A stretch of 64,000 bases of DNA from Pseudomonas sp. sp1636 (GCF_030376615.1 NZ_JARRAB010000001.1:62001-126000); one strand, 5' to 3'; positions 10,836-22,482 are shown, counted from the first letter of the stretch. Numbers and translations: made by a program. Notes: generated by a model not told the origin, from the sequence alone.

Positions 10836-11388
10836 CCTCTGCTACAGCGCCTGGCTGCTGCTCGCGCTTGGCACCGGTGCGGCGGCGCAACCACTGATCG
10901 GCCTCGGCCAACCCTTAGCGCCGGAGACCCTCCAGCGCTATGCCATCAGCGTCTTCCCCGATGGCCGCAACCTGCCCGCCGGTGCGGGTAGCGTGCACGC
11001 GGGCCGTGCGCTGTATGCCAGCCGCTGCGCGGGCTGCCATGGCGCCAAGGGCCGCGAGGGGCCGGCCGCACGCCTGGCCGGCAGCGACGGCTTCTTCAGC
11101 CTAGACGACCCGCTGCGCATCCTGCGCATCCGCGAGCAGCCGCTATTGCTCCTGTCGGTCGGCGGACTATGGCCCTACGCGACCACGATCTTCGACTACA
11201 CCCGCCGGGCCATGCCGCACCATGCGCCCAAGAGCCTGAACCACGATCAGGTCTATGCCCTGAGCGCCTATATCCTCTACCTCAACGGCCTGCTGGAGGA
11301 GACCGCCGTGCTCGACCGCGATAGTTTGCCGAGGGTCGCAATGCCCGGCCGCGCGCGCCTGCGCTGGGCCGAGCAGACGCTGGAATAA
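10828..11388 (+). CDS. soxD: c-type cytochrome subunit of the sulfite dehydrogenase (SoxD-like)
   Basis: 186 aa with an N-terminal signal peptide (WLLLALGTGAAAQ) and one haem site CAGCH near residues 67-71; a distal Met candidate is in RRAMPHHAP. The size is that of single-haem cytochrome partners of SoxC/SorA enzymes rather than the longer diheme SoxD of Paracoccus. It starts inside the end of soxC. Inferred to take electrons from the Mo subunit to the respiratory chain in the periplasm. Confidence 0.85.
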   Translation: MRSLCYSAWLLLALGTGAAAQPLIGLGQPLAPETLQRYAISVFPDGRNLPAGAGSVHAGRALYASRCAGCHGAKGREGPAARLAGSDGFFSLDDPLRILRIREQPLLLLSVGGLWPYATTIFDYTRRAMPHHAPKSLNHDQVYALSAYILYLNGLLEETAVLDRDSLPRVAMPGRARLRWAEQTLE

Positions 11389-11458
11389 GCGCCGCCGCGC
11401 TGTTCGTCCAGGATCCGTGAATGGGCCTGCGGCTACGCCCCTGCTTGGCCGCCGTGGC

Positions 11459-12568
11459 TCAGCCCTCGGCCTGTTCCAGCGCCTGCACCAGCGCCTTGAG
11501 AAAACGCGCGGCCTCGCCACCGGTGACCGCGCGGTGGTCGAAGGTCAGCGACAACGGCAGAATCGGGTGCACCACTACCTGGCCAGCCACCGCCACCGGC
11601 TCCTCGCGGATGCCGCCGGCGCCGATGATCGCCACCTGCGGCGGCATCACCACCGGGTTGGCGTAGCGGCCGAACAGGGTGCCGAAGTTGGACAGGGTCA
11701 GGGTCGCGCCCATCATTTCCTGGGGCGGAATCGAGCGCGCCTTGACGTCGGCGCGCAGGCGCGCAATTCCTTCCTTCAAGTCTTCGCCCGTGCGCGCGCC
11801 GACATTGCGCAGCACCGGTACGAACAGACCGTCCGCGGTATCCACGGCGATGCCCAAATCCAGCTGACTGTGCTGTTTTATCGACAGCGACTTGCCGTCG
11901 AACCAGCTATTGAGCAGCGGCTCGACCTGGCAGGCGGCGGCGATGGCCTGGGCCAGACGCACCAATGGATCGCGTGCCTGGGCCCAACGGTGCAGGTCGG
12001 CATCGCCGGCGATAAACACCGGCACCACCTCGGCATGCGCTCGCGCCATGTTGAGCGCCATGCTGCGCCGCACCCCGCGCAGCTTGTCGCCGCCGAACTT
12101 GTCGCGGGCGGACTGGGTAGCGGCTTCGACATCGCCACGGGTAATCAGGCCGGCGCTGCCGGAGCCGCGCAAACCACTCAGGTCGACGCCCAATTGGCGC
12201 GCCAGTTGACGCACCGCCGGGGTCGCGCGCGGCGCCAGATGTTCGCGGGTCGAAGGTGCGGCGCCGACGAAGAAACTATCCGCCTGCGCCTCGCCGCCGC
12301 CTTCCAGGCGACCGACCACGGTGCCCGCATCGGCCTCGCCTTCGTAGCCCAGCAGCGGCTCGCCGACATGCAGAATGTCGCCCTCGGCGCCGAAGCACTT
12401 GGCCACCACGCCGTCGTAGGGCGCCGGAATGTCGACGATGGCCTTGGCGGTTTCCACCGAGACCAGCAACTGGTCGGCTTTGACCGCATCGCCGGCCTTG
12501 ATGTGCCACTCGACGATCTCGGCCTCCTGCAGGCCTTCGCCCAAGTCGGGCAGTTTGAAGTATTTCAT
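11459..12568 (-). CDS. Dihydrolipoamide acyltransferase (E2) of a branched-chain-type 2-oxoacid dehydrogenase
   Basis: 369 aa. Lipoyl domain residues 1-76 with the lipoylated Lys42 in VETAKAIVD; linker; E3-binding domain about 105-145 (TPAVRQLARQLGVDL); catalytic domain to the end. The catalytic motif normally written HxxxDG reads DHRAVTGG here, with Thr where Asp is usual. RBS GGGAGAA fits the ATG at 12568. It is last in the cluster leucine dehydrogenase-E1 alpha-E1 beta-E2, but 296 bp carrying a palindromic repeat separate it from E1 beta. No E3 gene is present, so a shared lipoamide dehydrogenase is assumed. Confidence 0.88.
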   Translation of the reverse strand: MKYFKLPDLGEGLQEAEIVEWHIKAGDAVKADQLLVSVETAKAIVDIPAPYDGVVAKCFGAEGDILHVGEPLLGYEGEADAGTVVGRLEGGGEAQADSFFVGAAPSTREHLAPRATPAVRQLARQLGVDLSGLRGSGSAGLITRGDVEAATQSARDKFGGDKLRGVRRSMALNMARAHAEVVPVFIAGDADLHRWAQARDPLVRLAQAIAAACQVEPLLNSWFDGKSLSIKQHSQLDLGIAVDTADGLFVPVLRNVGARTGEDLKEGIARLRADVKARSIPPQEMMGATLTLSNFGTLFGRYANPVVMPPQVAIIGAGGIREEPVAVAGQVVVHPILPLSLTFDHRAVTGGEAARFLKALVQALEQAEG

Positions 12569-12756
12569 GGCGTTCTCCCGATTCCACCGTTTTTGTTCGC
12601 TAGCCAAGTCGTAGTGGTTCTGAGCTCGCTGGCAATCGCGATCAAGGTCGCTTCTACAAGAGGGTGGCCGCTCATACACCGCCGTAAGGCAGAGCGTCAC
12701 CGGCTGCGTTGCCACGCGGACGGCTCGACCTGGGAACGACCAACCAAGGCAGCTCC

Positions 12757-12843
12757 GTAGCCCGGATAAGCCTTGGCGCAATCCGGGAGCGATATCCGCT
12801 TTACAACCATGCCCCGGATTGCGCTGCGCTTATCCAGGCTACG
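12757..12843. repeat. GTAGCCCGGAT-family palindromic repeat
   Basis: Left GTAGCCCGGATAAGCC from 12757 and right GCGCTTATCCAGGCTACG to 12843 form an imperfect long palindrome, with inner CAATCCGGG/CCCCGGATTG. It sits in the 296-bp gap between E1 beta and E2, where it could act on mRNA processing or termination. Confidence 0.8.
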
Positions 12844-12864
12844 CCCAGCAAGGGCCACGCAGGT

Positions 12865-13851
12865 TCAGGCGTACTCCAGCACCGTCGCGCAAGCGGCGAG
12901 AATGTCCTCGACGCCGGGAATATACAGTTGCTCCAGGCGGTACAGCGGCGGCGGAATATCCGGCGCGCTGACCCGCTGGATCGGCGCCTGCAAATCCAGC
13001 CAGGCACGCTCGTACAGGCTGGCGGCGATCTCCGCGCCGACCGCGCAACTCTTCGGCGCCTCGTGCACGATCACGCAGCGCCCGGTCTTGCGCACCGAGG
13101 CTTCGAGGGTGTCCAGATCCAGCGGCTTGACGCAGGCGACGTCGATCACCTCGGCGGACACCCCGCGTTCCTGCAGTTGCGCAGCCGCCTGCAGGGTCTC
13201 GTGGACGCTGGCGCCCCAACTGATCAGGCTCAGGTCGCTGCCCTCGCGCAGGGTGAAACAGCTGTCCAGCGGCAGGCGCTTGCCATCGTCGGCCAGCACC
13301 TGCGGGTTCATCCGGTAGAGCCGGGTGGGTTCGAGGAAGATCACCGGATCGGGGTCGTCGATGGCCGCCAACAGCAGGCCGTAGGCTCGCGCCGGCGAGG
13401 ACGGGATGACCACGCGCAGGCCGGGAATCTGGGCGAACAACGCCTCGGTGCTTTCGCTGTGGTGTTCCGGCGCACGGATGCCGGCGCCCATCGGCGTGCG
13501 CAGCACCAGGGGGCAGCTCAGGCGCCCGCGGGTGCGGTTGCGCATACGGCTGGCATGCGACACCAATTGATCCAGGGCCGGGTAGATGAAGCCCATGAAC
13601 TGGATTTCCAGTACCGGCTTCAAGCCTTGCGCGGCCATGCCGACCGCCAGACCGGCGATCATGGTCTCGGCCAGCGGCGTGTCGATCACCCGTTTGAAGC
13701 CGAAGGCCTCGCGCAGGCCGGCGGTGGCGCGAAACACCCCGCCGTTGACGCCGACATCCTCGCCCAGCACCACCACATCCAGGTCTTCGTACATGGCCCG
13801 GTGCAGGGCCAGGTTGACTGCCTCCAGCAGGGTCAGCTTGGCCTCACTCAT
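12865..13851 (-). CDS. 2-oxoacid dehydrogenase E1 component, beta subunit
   Basis: 328 aa transketolase-like pyrimidine-binding domain plus C-terminal domain. Family motifs include LGEDVGVNGGVFRAT, DTPLAETMIAGLAVGMA and EIQFMGFIYPALDQL. With E1 alpha it decarboxylates branched-chain 2-oxoacids and transfers the acyl group to the E2 lipoyl arm. The start at 13851 overlaps the E1 alpha stop by 8 nt, indicating translational coupling; the longer frame upstream overlaps E1 alpha coding sequence. Confidence 0.92.
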   Translation of the reverse strand: MSEAKLTLLEAVNLALHRAMYEDLDVVVLGEDVGVNGGVFRATAGLREAFGFKRVIDTPLAETMIAGLAVGMAAQGLKPVLEIQFMGFIYPALDQLVSHASRMRNRTRGRLSCPLVLRTPMGAGIRAPEHHSESTEALFAQIPGLRVVIPSSPARAYGLLLAAIDDPDPVIFLEPTRLYRMNPQVLADDGKRLPLDSCFTLREGSDLSLISWGASVHETLQAAAQLQERGVSAEVIDVACVKPLDLDTLEASVRKTGRCVIVHEAPKSCAVGAEIAASLYERAWLDLQAPIQRVSAPDIPPPLYRLEQLYIPGVEDILAACATVLEYA

Positions 13852-14938
13852 GATGGGCCTCCTCACGCCGGGCGACGCGCTCCAGCAGCATGTCGCGCTG
13901 CTCGGCCAGGGCCACCGGCCAGCGCGCATAGACGTAGTCGAACAGCGAGTCGAGCGACTGCTTGCCGGCCTGTTCGAAGGCGTCCACCGCCTGTTGCACC
14001 AACCCTTGGCATTCGCCGATCAGCGCCTGCTCGCGGCCTTCATCCCACACGCCCTGGGCGGCGAGAAAGGCTTGCAGGCGCTTGACCGGCTCTTCCTGCC
14101 AGGCCTGCTTGACCTCCTCGGCACTGCGATAGCGGGTGGCGTCATCGGCGGTGGTGTGGTCGCCGAGGCGGTAACTGAGGCACTCCAGCAACACCGGCCC
14201 CTTGCCGTGACGGGCACGTTCCAAGGCCACCTGCATACGCTCGTACACGGCGATGATGTCGTTGCCGTCGACCTGCTCGCCGGGGAAACCGGCGCCTATG
14301 GCTTTCTGCGCCAGGGTCGGCGCGCCGCACTGGATGCGCCGCGGCACCGAGATTGCCCACTGGTTGTTGTTGACCACGAAGACCACCGGCAACTGCCAGG
14401 CGCCGGCGACATTCAGTGCCTCGAGGAAGTCGCCCTTGCTGGTGGCGCCATCGCCGCAGGTGGTGACGGCGACTCTATGCTCGCCGCGGATCTTCATCGC
14501 CGTGGCCACTCCGCAGGCGTGCAGGGCCTGGGTGGCGATCGGCACGCAGAGCGGGAAGTCCTGGGCCACCGCCGGGTCAAGATAAGCGCTGCCGCGCTCG
14601 TCGCCGCCCCAGTAGAGGAGGATTTCCTCCATCTTCACCCCGCGCATCACCTGCACCGCGGTGTCGCGGTAATAGGGCACCAGCACGTCCTCGGGCTTCA
14701 TCAGCGCGCCTATGGCCACGCCTATGGCTTCCTGTCCGATGGTCGGGGCGTAGGTGCCGATGCGTCCGGTGCGTTGCAGGGCCACGGCCTTCTGGTCGAA
14801 TAAGCGGGTCAGCACCATCTGCCGGTACAGACGGCTGAGCAGCTCGAAGTCGTCGGCCCACGCCGGCAAGGCAGCGAGCAGGCGGCCCTGCGGGTCGAGG
14901 TAACGGGTATAGGGAATCTCGGGATTGAGCGGGTTCAT
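13844..14938 (-). CDS. 2-oxoacid dehydrogenase E1 component, alpha subunit
   Basis: 364 aa thiamine-diphosphate enzyme. The TPP motif runs from GDGATSKGDFLEALN to VNNNQWAIS; the phosphorylation-loop region YRLGDHTTADDATRY is also recognisable. GAGGAA is correctly spaced for the ATG at 14938; a second ATG at 14944 lies too close to it. Its gene follows leucine dehydrogenase, so the likely substrates are the 2-oxoacids from Leu, Ile and Val; a pyruvate or acetoin enzyme is the alternative. Confidence 0.9.
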   Translation of the reverse strand: MNPLNPEIPYTRYLDPQGRLLAALPAWADDFELLSRLYRQMVLTRLFDQKAVALQRTGRIGTYAPTIGQEAIGVAIGALMKPEDVLVPYYRDTAVQVMRGVKMEEILLYWGGDERGSAYLDPAVAQDFPLCVPIATQALHACGVATAMKIRGEHRVAVTTCGDGATSKGDFLEALNVAGAWQLPVVFVVNNNQWAISVPRRIQCGAPTLAQKAIGAGFPGEQVDGNDIIAVYERMQVALERARHGKGPVLLECLSYRLGDHTTADDATRYRSAEEVKQAWQEEPVKRLQAFLAAQGVWDEGREQALIGECQGLVQQAVDAFEQAGKQSLDSLFDYVYARWPVALAEQRDMLLERVARREEAHHE

Positions 14939-15021
14939 AGGCATTTCCTCGGCACCTTGTGGGTGTGCGAACAACGGCCGAGGCGGGTGGCGTCGACCGA
15001 AGCGGGCCAAGACAAACAGGC

Positions 15022-16041
15022 TCAGCCGTACAGCAAACGCTCGGCCAGGGCGTCGGCAACCCGCGCCGGCGAGCGCTTGTCGGCCTGGGCATGGGCGTAA
15101 ATCTCGGTCAAGCGCAGGCTGATCTGCTTCAAGTGCGTGGTGATCGCCGCCGGGCTCTCGCCGCGGTGCCTGAGGGCGACGTAGATCAGCCCGCCGGAAT
15201 TGATCACGTAATCCGGGGCGTAAAGAATCCCGCGCGCTTGCAGGGTGTCGGCGATATCGGCGCCGGCCAGTTGATTGTTGGCCGCTCCGGCCACGGCCGA
15301 GCAACGCAGCTGGCCGACCGTTTCGGCATTCAACACGCCCCCCAGGCCGCAGGGCGCGAGGATGTCGCAGGGGGTGGCGAGCAAGGCATCGCTGGCCACC
15401 GGATGAGCGCCCAGTTGTTCCACCGCCAGTTGCACCCGGCCGCCGTCCAGATCGCTGACCAGCAACTCGACGCCCGCCGCGTGCAGCTGCTCGGCCAATG
15501 CATAGCCGACGTGGCCAAGCCCCTGGACGGCCACGCGCAGGCCTTCCAGATCATCGCCGCCCAGGCGTGCCTGGGCCGTCGCGCGGATCCCGGCGAACAC
15601 GCCCATGGCCGTGTGCGGCGACGGATCGCCCTCGCTGGTGGTGCTGGTGACGTGCTGGGTGTGCTGGGCGATGCAGTCCATGTCGGCGCTGGAGGTGCCA
15701 CTGTCCATCGCCGTGATGTAGCGGCCATTGAGCGTCTCGATAAAGCGCCCGAAGGCTTCGAACAGGGCGCCACGGTTGTCCATATGCGCCGGGCGGATGA
15801 TCACCGCCTTGCCGCCGCCCTGGGGCAGGCCGGCCAGGGCGGCCTTATAGCTCATGCTGCGGGCCAGGCGCACGGCATCATGGATTGCGCTCTGCTCGTC
15901 GGGATAAGCCAAGTAACGGCAGCCACCCAAGGCCGGGCCGAGTCGGGTGTTGTGGATGGCGATTATGGCCTTGAGGCCCGTGAGCGGATCCTGGGTGAGG
16001 TGCAGCGCCTCAAGCCGGGCGGCTTCCATCATGGCGAACAT
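15022..16041 (-). CDS. Leucine (Glu/Leu/Phe/Val-type) dehydrogenase
   Basis: 339 aa NAD-dependent amino-acid dehydrogenase. The catalytic region GLPQGGGKAVI contains the essential Lys near residue 80; the Rossmann glycines are in VAVQGLGHVGYALAEQL (about 180-196). It deaminates branched-chain amino acids oxidatively, feeding the E1/E2 complex encoded just downstream, 83 bp away. GGGGAG precedes the ATG at 16041. The context makes Leu/Val/Ile dehydrogenase more likely than Phe or Glu dehydrogenase. Confidence 0.88.
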   Translation of the reverse strand: MFAMMEAARLEALHLTQDPLTGLKAIIAIHNTRLGPALGGCRYLAYPDEQSAIHDAVRLARSMSYKAALAGLPQGGGKAVIIRPAHMDNRGALFEAFGRFIETLNGRYITAMDSGTSSADMDCIAQHTQHVTSTTSEGDPSPHTAMGVFAGIRATAQARLGGDDLEGLRVAVQGLGHVGYALAEQLHAAGVELLVSDLDGGRVQLAVEQLGAHPVASDALLATPCDILAPCGLGGVLNAETVGQLRCSAVAGAANNQLAGADIADTLQARGILYAPDYVINSGGLIYVALRHRGESPAAITTHLKQISLRLTEIYAHAQADKRSPARVADALAERLLYG

Positions 16042-16219
16042 GCTGTGGCTCCCCTACTTCTGGTTATAGCCAGTATAGGTTGGCCCCCTGAAATCGCCCG
16101 GACGGGCCAACATAAGTACGCCGGGGAACACCGCCAAGCTGTATCAGCAACAGTTGCCAGCGCAACACTGGACGCCGTCCGGCAAGGCGGTTACAAACGA
16201 GTAACCTGCGGAGGTGACC

Positions 16220-17020
16220 ATGAACCCACGCCAGTCCTGCTTTGCCTGCCTTGAGCGAGAGCCGCCCGCCCTCTTCGAGGCGGCGCTGTGGATTGCCGCC
16301 GAACACGACCCGACTCTGCAACCGGCCGAGGTGCTGCGTGAACTCAACGGGTTGCAGCTGCAGATCAGCCTCGATCTGCCCGCCTTACCGCCCCAGGAAC
16401 TGGCGCAACCGCTGCTGCGGCGCCTGAGTGAACTGGACTTTCGCGAAGACGACAGCCCGCCACGCCCGCAGATCGCCTTGCTGCACAAGGTTGTCCAGCG
16501 CCGCCGCGGACAACCGCTGACGCTGGCATTAATTGCCCTGGAGCTGGCGCGGCGCCTGAACATCCCCTTGCAAGGGGTCAATTTCCCCGGGCATTTCCTG
16601 CTCCGGGTAGCAGGCGCCGACCACCTGCTCGACCCGTGCGGCGGCCGGCGCCTGTATACCCGCGACTGTCGCGAGCTGCTGATCCGCCACCAGGGCAGCC
16701 AGGCCGAACTCAGCGCCAGTCATATGCGGGCCTGCGATGAACGCAGCATGCTGCAACGGCTATCGCGCAACCTGCATCAGCTGCACCTGCGGGAAAAGGA
16801 TTATCTGGCGGCCTTGAAGGATGCCGAACGCGTGTTGCTGCTGGGCGCGCCCACGGTGGCCGACCACCTGACTCGCGCCGAGCTGTACCAGCGCCTGGAG
16901 TGCCCCCAGGCCGAGCGTTTCGATGTGCAGCATGCCCTGCTGCTCTGCGACGACCCGGCGCAACGCATGCTGCTCGCCGAGCGCCTGCGCCAGCTCGCGA
17001 CGCCGCCGGCCCTGCATTGA
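16220..17020 (+). CDS. SirB1-family protein (transglutaminase-like, TPR-like C-terminus)
   Basis: 266 aa. The N-terminal two thirds match the SirB1/Transglut_core2 family: RRGQPLTLALIALELARRL, then VNFPGHFLLRV with the conserved His, then LLDPCGG. The C-terminal part (YLAALKDAERVLLLGAP and following) looks like a helical TPR hairpin. GCGGAGGTG precedes the ATG at 16220; a GTG at 16214 is possible. Function unknown. Divergent from leucine dehydrogenase. Confidence 0.82.
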   Translation: MNPRQSCFACLEREPPALFEAALWIAAEHDPTLQPAEVLRELNGLQLQISLDLPALPPQELAQPLLRRLSELDFREDDSPPRPQIALLHKVVQRRRGQPLTLALIALELARRLNIPLQGVNFPGHFLLRVAGADHLLDPCGGRRLYTRDCRELLIRHQGSQAELSASHMRACDERSMLQRLSRNLHQLHLREKDYLAALKDAERVLLLGAPTVADHLTRAELYQRLECPQAERFDVQHALLLCDDPAQRMLLAERLRQLATPPALH

Positions 17021-17280
17021 TGCGCCCGGGCGGCGATCCGTTCGGCGCTTGGGGCGGTTTCGGAGCGCAGCGACAACCCGCCAGCGTTGCGCCACGCGGG
17101 CAGGCTGGCGGACTGCATGCCAGGGCTGATGCGCTGAGGAGCAAGACCGCAGCCGCCTTGACGGATGCGCCGCGACGCGGGCTCATGCCGCGCCACAGCC
17201 GGCGATCTTGCGCCGGCTGAGCTGCCGATAGCGAACGTCCGGCCCAGCCGACCGATCTCGGGGCATAGCCGAAGAATCGA

Positions 17281-17406
17281 CCGTATCGCATTCAATACGG
17301 CGTAACGAAACACACACGGCAGCGACATAAACCTGCCAACCCGCGACATCAAAGGCTTTGCCTCCCCCTTTTCGCCCCCTCCCGGCACGAGCGTATCGAA
17401 TACGCT
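17281..17406 (+). promoter_or_regulatory. Candidate enhancer-binding sites for the gcv activator
   Basis: Two dyads lie 69-194 bp upstream of the sigma-54 promoter: CCGTAT-N8-ATACGG (17281-17300) and AGCGTAT-CGA-ATACGCT (17390-17406). The location is right for a bacterial enhancer-binding protein such as GcsR. They are related to each other (CGTAT/ATACG half sites) but I cannot confirm the GcsR consensus. The rest of 17021-17584 shows no gene that I can support. Confidence 0.45.
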
Positions 17407-17474
17407 ACACACGGATTCGCGACAACTTCCCGGCACAAATCGTAAGCAATTGATTTTATTGATAAAAATAACAA

Positions 17475-17490
17475 TGGCATCGCACTTGCT
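17475..17490 (+). promoter_or_regulatory. Sigma-54 promoter of the glycine cleavage operon
   Basis: TGGCAT-CGCAC-TTGCT has the invariant GG (-24) and GC (-12) with exact sigma-54 spacing. It is 95 bp upstream of gcvH. In P. aeruginosa the homologous operon gcvH2-gcvP2-glyA2-sdaA-gcvT2 is activated from a sigma-54 promoter by GcsR, whose likely orthologue is encoded at 31388-32920. Confidence 0.85.
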
Positions 17491-17584
17491 ATGCTCTCTC
17501 CCCAGAGCGCTCGCTGCCCGGCACGAGCACCTTGATCATCGCCCAAACAAGAATCGGGCGAGTCTGACCACTTGAGGAATCCAC

Positions 17585-17968
17585 ATGAGCGAGTTGCGTT
17601 TTACTGTCGATCACGAATGGCTGCGTCAAGACGCCGATGGCCTGGTTACCGTTGGCATCACCGCTTACGCCCAAGAAGCACTGGGTGACGTGGTGTTCGT
17701 GCAGTTGCCGGACGCGCAGTCCTTCGCCGCAGGCGCCGAAGTCGCCGTGCTGGAGTCGGTCAAAGCCGCCAGCAACATCGCCATGCCCCTGGACGGCGAA
17801 ATCGTCGAAGTGAACGCCGCGCTGGAAGCCAGCCCGGAGCTGGTCAACGAAGACCCGCTGGGCCAGGGCTGGTTCTTCCGCTTCCGCCCGGCCAATGCCG
17901 GCGCCGTTGCCGAGTTGCTCGATCAGGCCGGCTACGACCGCCTGCTCAAAGCCAATGACGACGCCTGA
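17585..17968 (+). CDS. gcvH: Glycine cleavage system H protein
   Basis: 127 aa lipoyl carrier of the glycine cleavage system. The lipoylated Lys60 is in [15 protein letters not shown] near the start and [10 protein letters not shown] near the end are family signatures. It shuttles the aminomethyl group from GcvP to GcvT. It is the first gene after the sigma-54 promoter, TGAGGA gives the RBS, and gcvP follows after 10 bp. A second set elsewhere in the genome is usual in pseudomonads, so this probably corresponds to gcvH2. Confidence 0.96.
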   Translation: MSELRFTVDHEWLRQDADGLVTVGITAYAQEALGDVVFVQLPDAQSFAAGAEVAVLESVKAASNIAMPLDGEIVEVNAALEASPELVNEDPLGQGWFFRFRPANAGAVAELLDQAGYDRLLKANDDA

Positions 17969-17978
17969 GGTGGCCGGC

Positions 17979-20840
<2,862 letters not shown>

Positions 20841-20850
20841 CGGCCCCACC

Positions 20851-20877
20851 CGTAGCCCGGATTACCTCCGGGCTACG
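20851..20877. repeat. Compact GTAGCCCGGA palindrome after gcvP
   Basis: CGTAGCCCGGA (20851-20861), loop TTACC, TCCGGGCTACG (20867-20877): perfect 11-bp arms. No T-run follows. Same family as other GTAGCCCGGAT repeats here, reduced to one hairpin; it may stabilise the gcvHP mRNA 3' end or attenuate read-through into the symporter gene. Confidence 0.85.
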
Positions 20878-21105
20878 GGATCAAGGTCGCCGAGCTTTAT
20901 CGGCGACCGCAACAGCGCTTGCAGGGGGGCGGCATGTTTCTTGTGTCGGCAAACCCAGGGTGCCTGCCGCCTCCCTGTAACAACTCATGGCGCCCACGCG
21001 CTAACCACTCACGAGCCAGCAATCCCATCGCGGCAAAACCGCGCACCAGCCCTTATCCGGCACGGGCCATCCCCGTGCACTTAAAACAAGAAAGAGGTGC
21101 TCTCC

Positions 21106-22482
21106 ATGGAATTCATCAATAACCTGACCAATCAAATCAACGGCCTGGTCTGGGGCCCACCGATGCTGGTGGCGATCCTCGGCACCGGTCTGTTCCTCAT
21201 GCTGCGCCTGAAATTCATGCCCCTGAGCAAGATCGGCGCGGGCTTTGCCCTGCTGTGGCAAGGGCGCAAGAAAGACGACGAAGCCAGCGGCGAGATCAGC
21301 CCGTTCCAGGCATTGATGACCTGCCTGGCCGCCACCGTCGGTACCGGCAACATCGCCGGCGTGGCCACCGCGATCTTCCTCGGCGGCCCCGGCGCGCTGT
21401 TCTGGATGTGGTGCACCGCCCTGGTCGGCATGGCCACCAAGTACGCTGAAGTGGTGCTGGCGGTGCATTACCGCGAGAAAGACGAGCGCGGCGAGCACGT
21501 CGGCGGGCCGATGTACGCGATCAAGAACGGCCTGGGCAAGAAGTGGCTGTGGCTCGGCACCGCCTTCGCCATCTTCGGCGGTCTGGCCGGTTTCGGCATC
21601 GGCAACATGGTGCAGGTCAACAGCATGGCCCATGCCCTGACGGACACCTTCGGCATACCGGCCTGGGTCACCGGCGTGGTCGCCATGGTCTTCGTCGGCC
21701 TGGTGATCCTCGGCGGCATCAAGCGTATCGGCGCGGTCGCCGCCACCCTGGTGCCGGCCATGTGCGTGACCTATGTGGTCGCCGCCATAGTGGTGCTGAT
21801 CGTCAATGTCGACGCCATCCCGGGCGCCTTCGGCCTGATCTTCAGCCATGCCTTCACCCCGACTGCCGCCACCGGCGGTTTCGCCGGCGCGGCGGTGATG
21901 GCGGCGATCCGCTTCGGCGTGGCCCGCGGCATCTTCTCCAACGAAGCCGGTCTGGGCACCGCCGGTATCGCCCAGGCGGCCGGCACCACCCACAGCTCGG
22001 TGCGCTCGGGGTTGATCGGCATGCTCGGCACCTTTATCGACACCCTGATCATCTGCACCCTGACCGGTCTGGCGATCATCGCCTCGGGCGTGTGGACCAG
22101 CGGCGCCAGCGGTGCCGGCCTGTCGGCGGCGGCCTTCGAGTCGGCGATGCCCGGCTTCGGCGGTGCCATTCTCAGCATCGCCCTGGTGGTCTTCGCCTTC
22201 ACCACCATCCTCGGCTGGAGCTACTACGGCGAGAAGTGCTGGGAGTATCTGGTCGGCACCAAGTCGATCCTGCCGTTCCGCATCGTCTGGGTGCTGGCCG
22301 TGCCCTTCGGCGCCGTTGCCCAGTTGGACTTCGCCTGGCTGGTCGCCGACACCCTCAACGGCCTGATGGCGCTGCCCAACCTGCTGTCGCTGCTGCTGCT
22401 CAGCCCGGTGGTGGTCAAGCTGACCAAGGAATATTTCGCCCGCGACGGCCGTGTGACCGGCAACGCACCGGCACAACGCTAA
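21106..22482 (+). CDS. agcS: Sodium:alanine/glycine symporter (AGCS family)
   Basis: 458 aa, about eleven hydrophobic segments. AGCS signatures include TVGTGNIAGVATAIFLGGPG near the N-terminus, GGPMYAIKNGLG, and SNEAGLGTAGIAQAAGTTH. It imports small neutral amino acids with sodium. Because it lies inside the gcv/gly/ser operon, glycine or serine is the likely physiological substrate (inference). AAGAGG is spaced for the ATG at 21106; GTG 21097 is an alternative start. Confidence 0.9.
   Translation: MEFINNLTNQINGLVWGPPMLVAILGTGLFLMLRLKFMPLSKIGAGFALLWQGRKKDDEASGEISPFQALMTCLAATVGTGNIAGVATAIFLGGPGALFWMWCTALVGMATKYAEVVLAVHYREKDERGEHVGGPMYAIKNGLGKKWLWLGTAFAIFGGLAGFGIGNMVQVNSMAHALTDTFGIPAWVTGVVAMVFVGLVILGGIKRIGAVAATLVPAMCVTYVVAAIVVLIVNVDAIPGAFGLIFSHAFTPTAATGGFAGAAVMAAIRFGVARGIFSNEAGLGTAGIAQAAGTTHSSVRSGLIGMLGTFIDTLIICTLTGLAIIASGVWTSGASGAGLSAAAFESAMPGFGGAILSIALVVFAFTTILGWSYYGEKCWEYLVGTKSILPFRIVWVLAVPFGAVAQLDFAWLVADTLNGLMALPNLLSLLLLSPVVVKLTKEYFARDGRVTGNAPAQR

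Noticed and set aside
16801..17436. Minus-strand 211-codon frame at the gcvH upstream region
   Set aside because: Overlaps the SirB1 gene end and runs through the regulatory dyads; Ala/Arg/Ser-rich shadow peptide.
17021..17584. Glycine riboswitch before gcvH
   Set aside because: I looked for the two conserved aptamer cores and found none; a sigma-54 promoter explains control.
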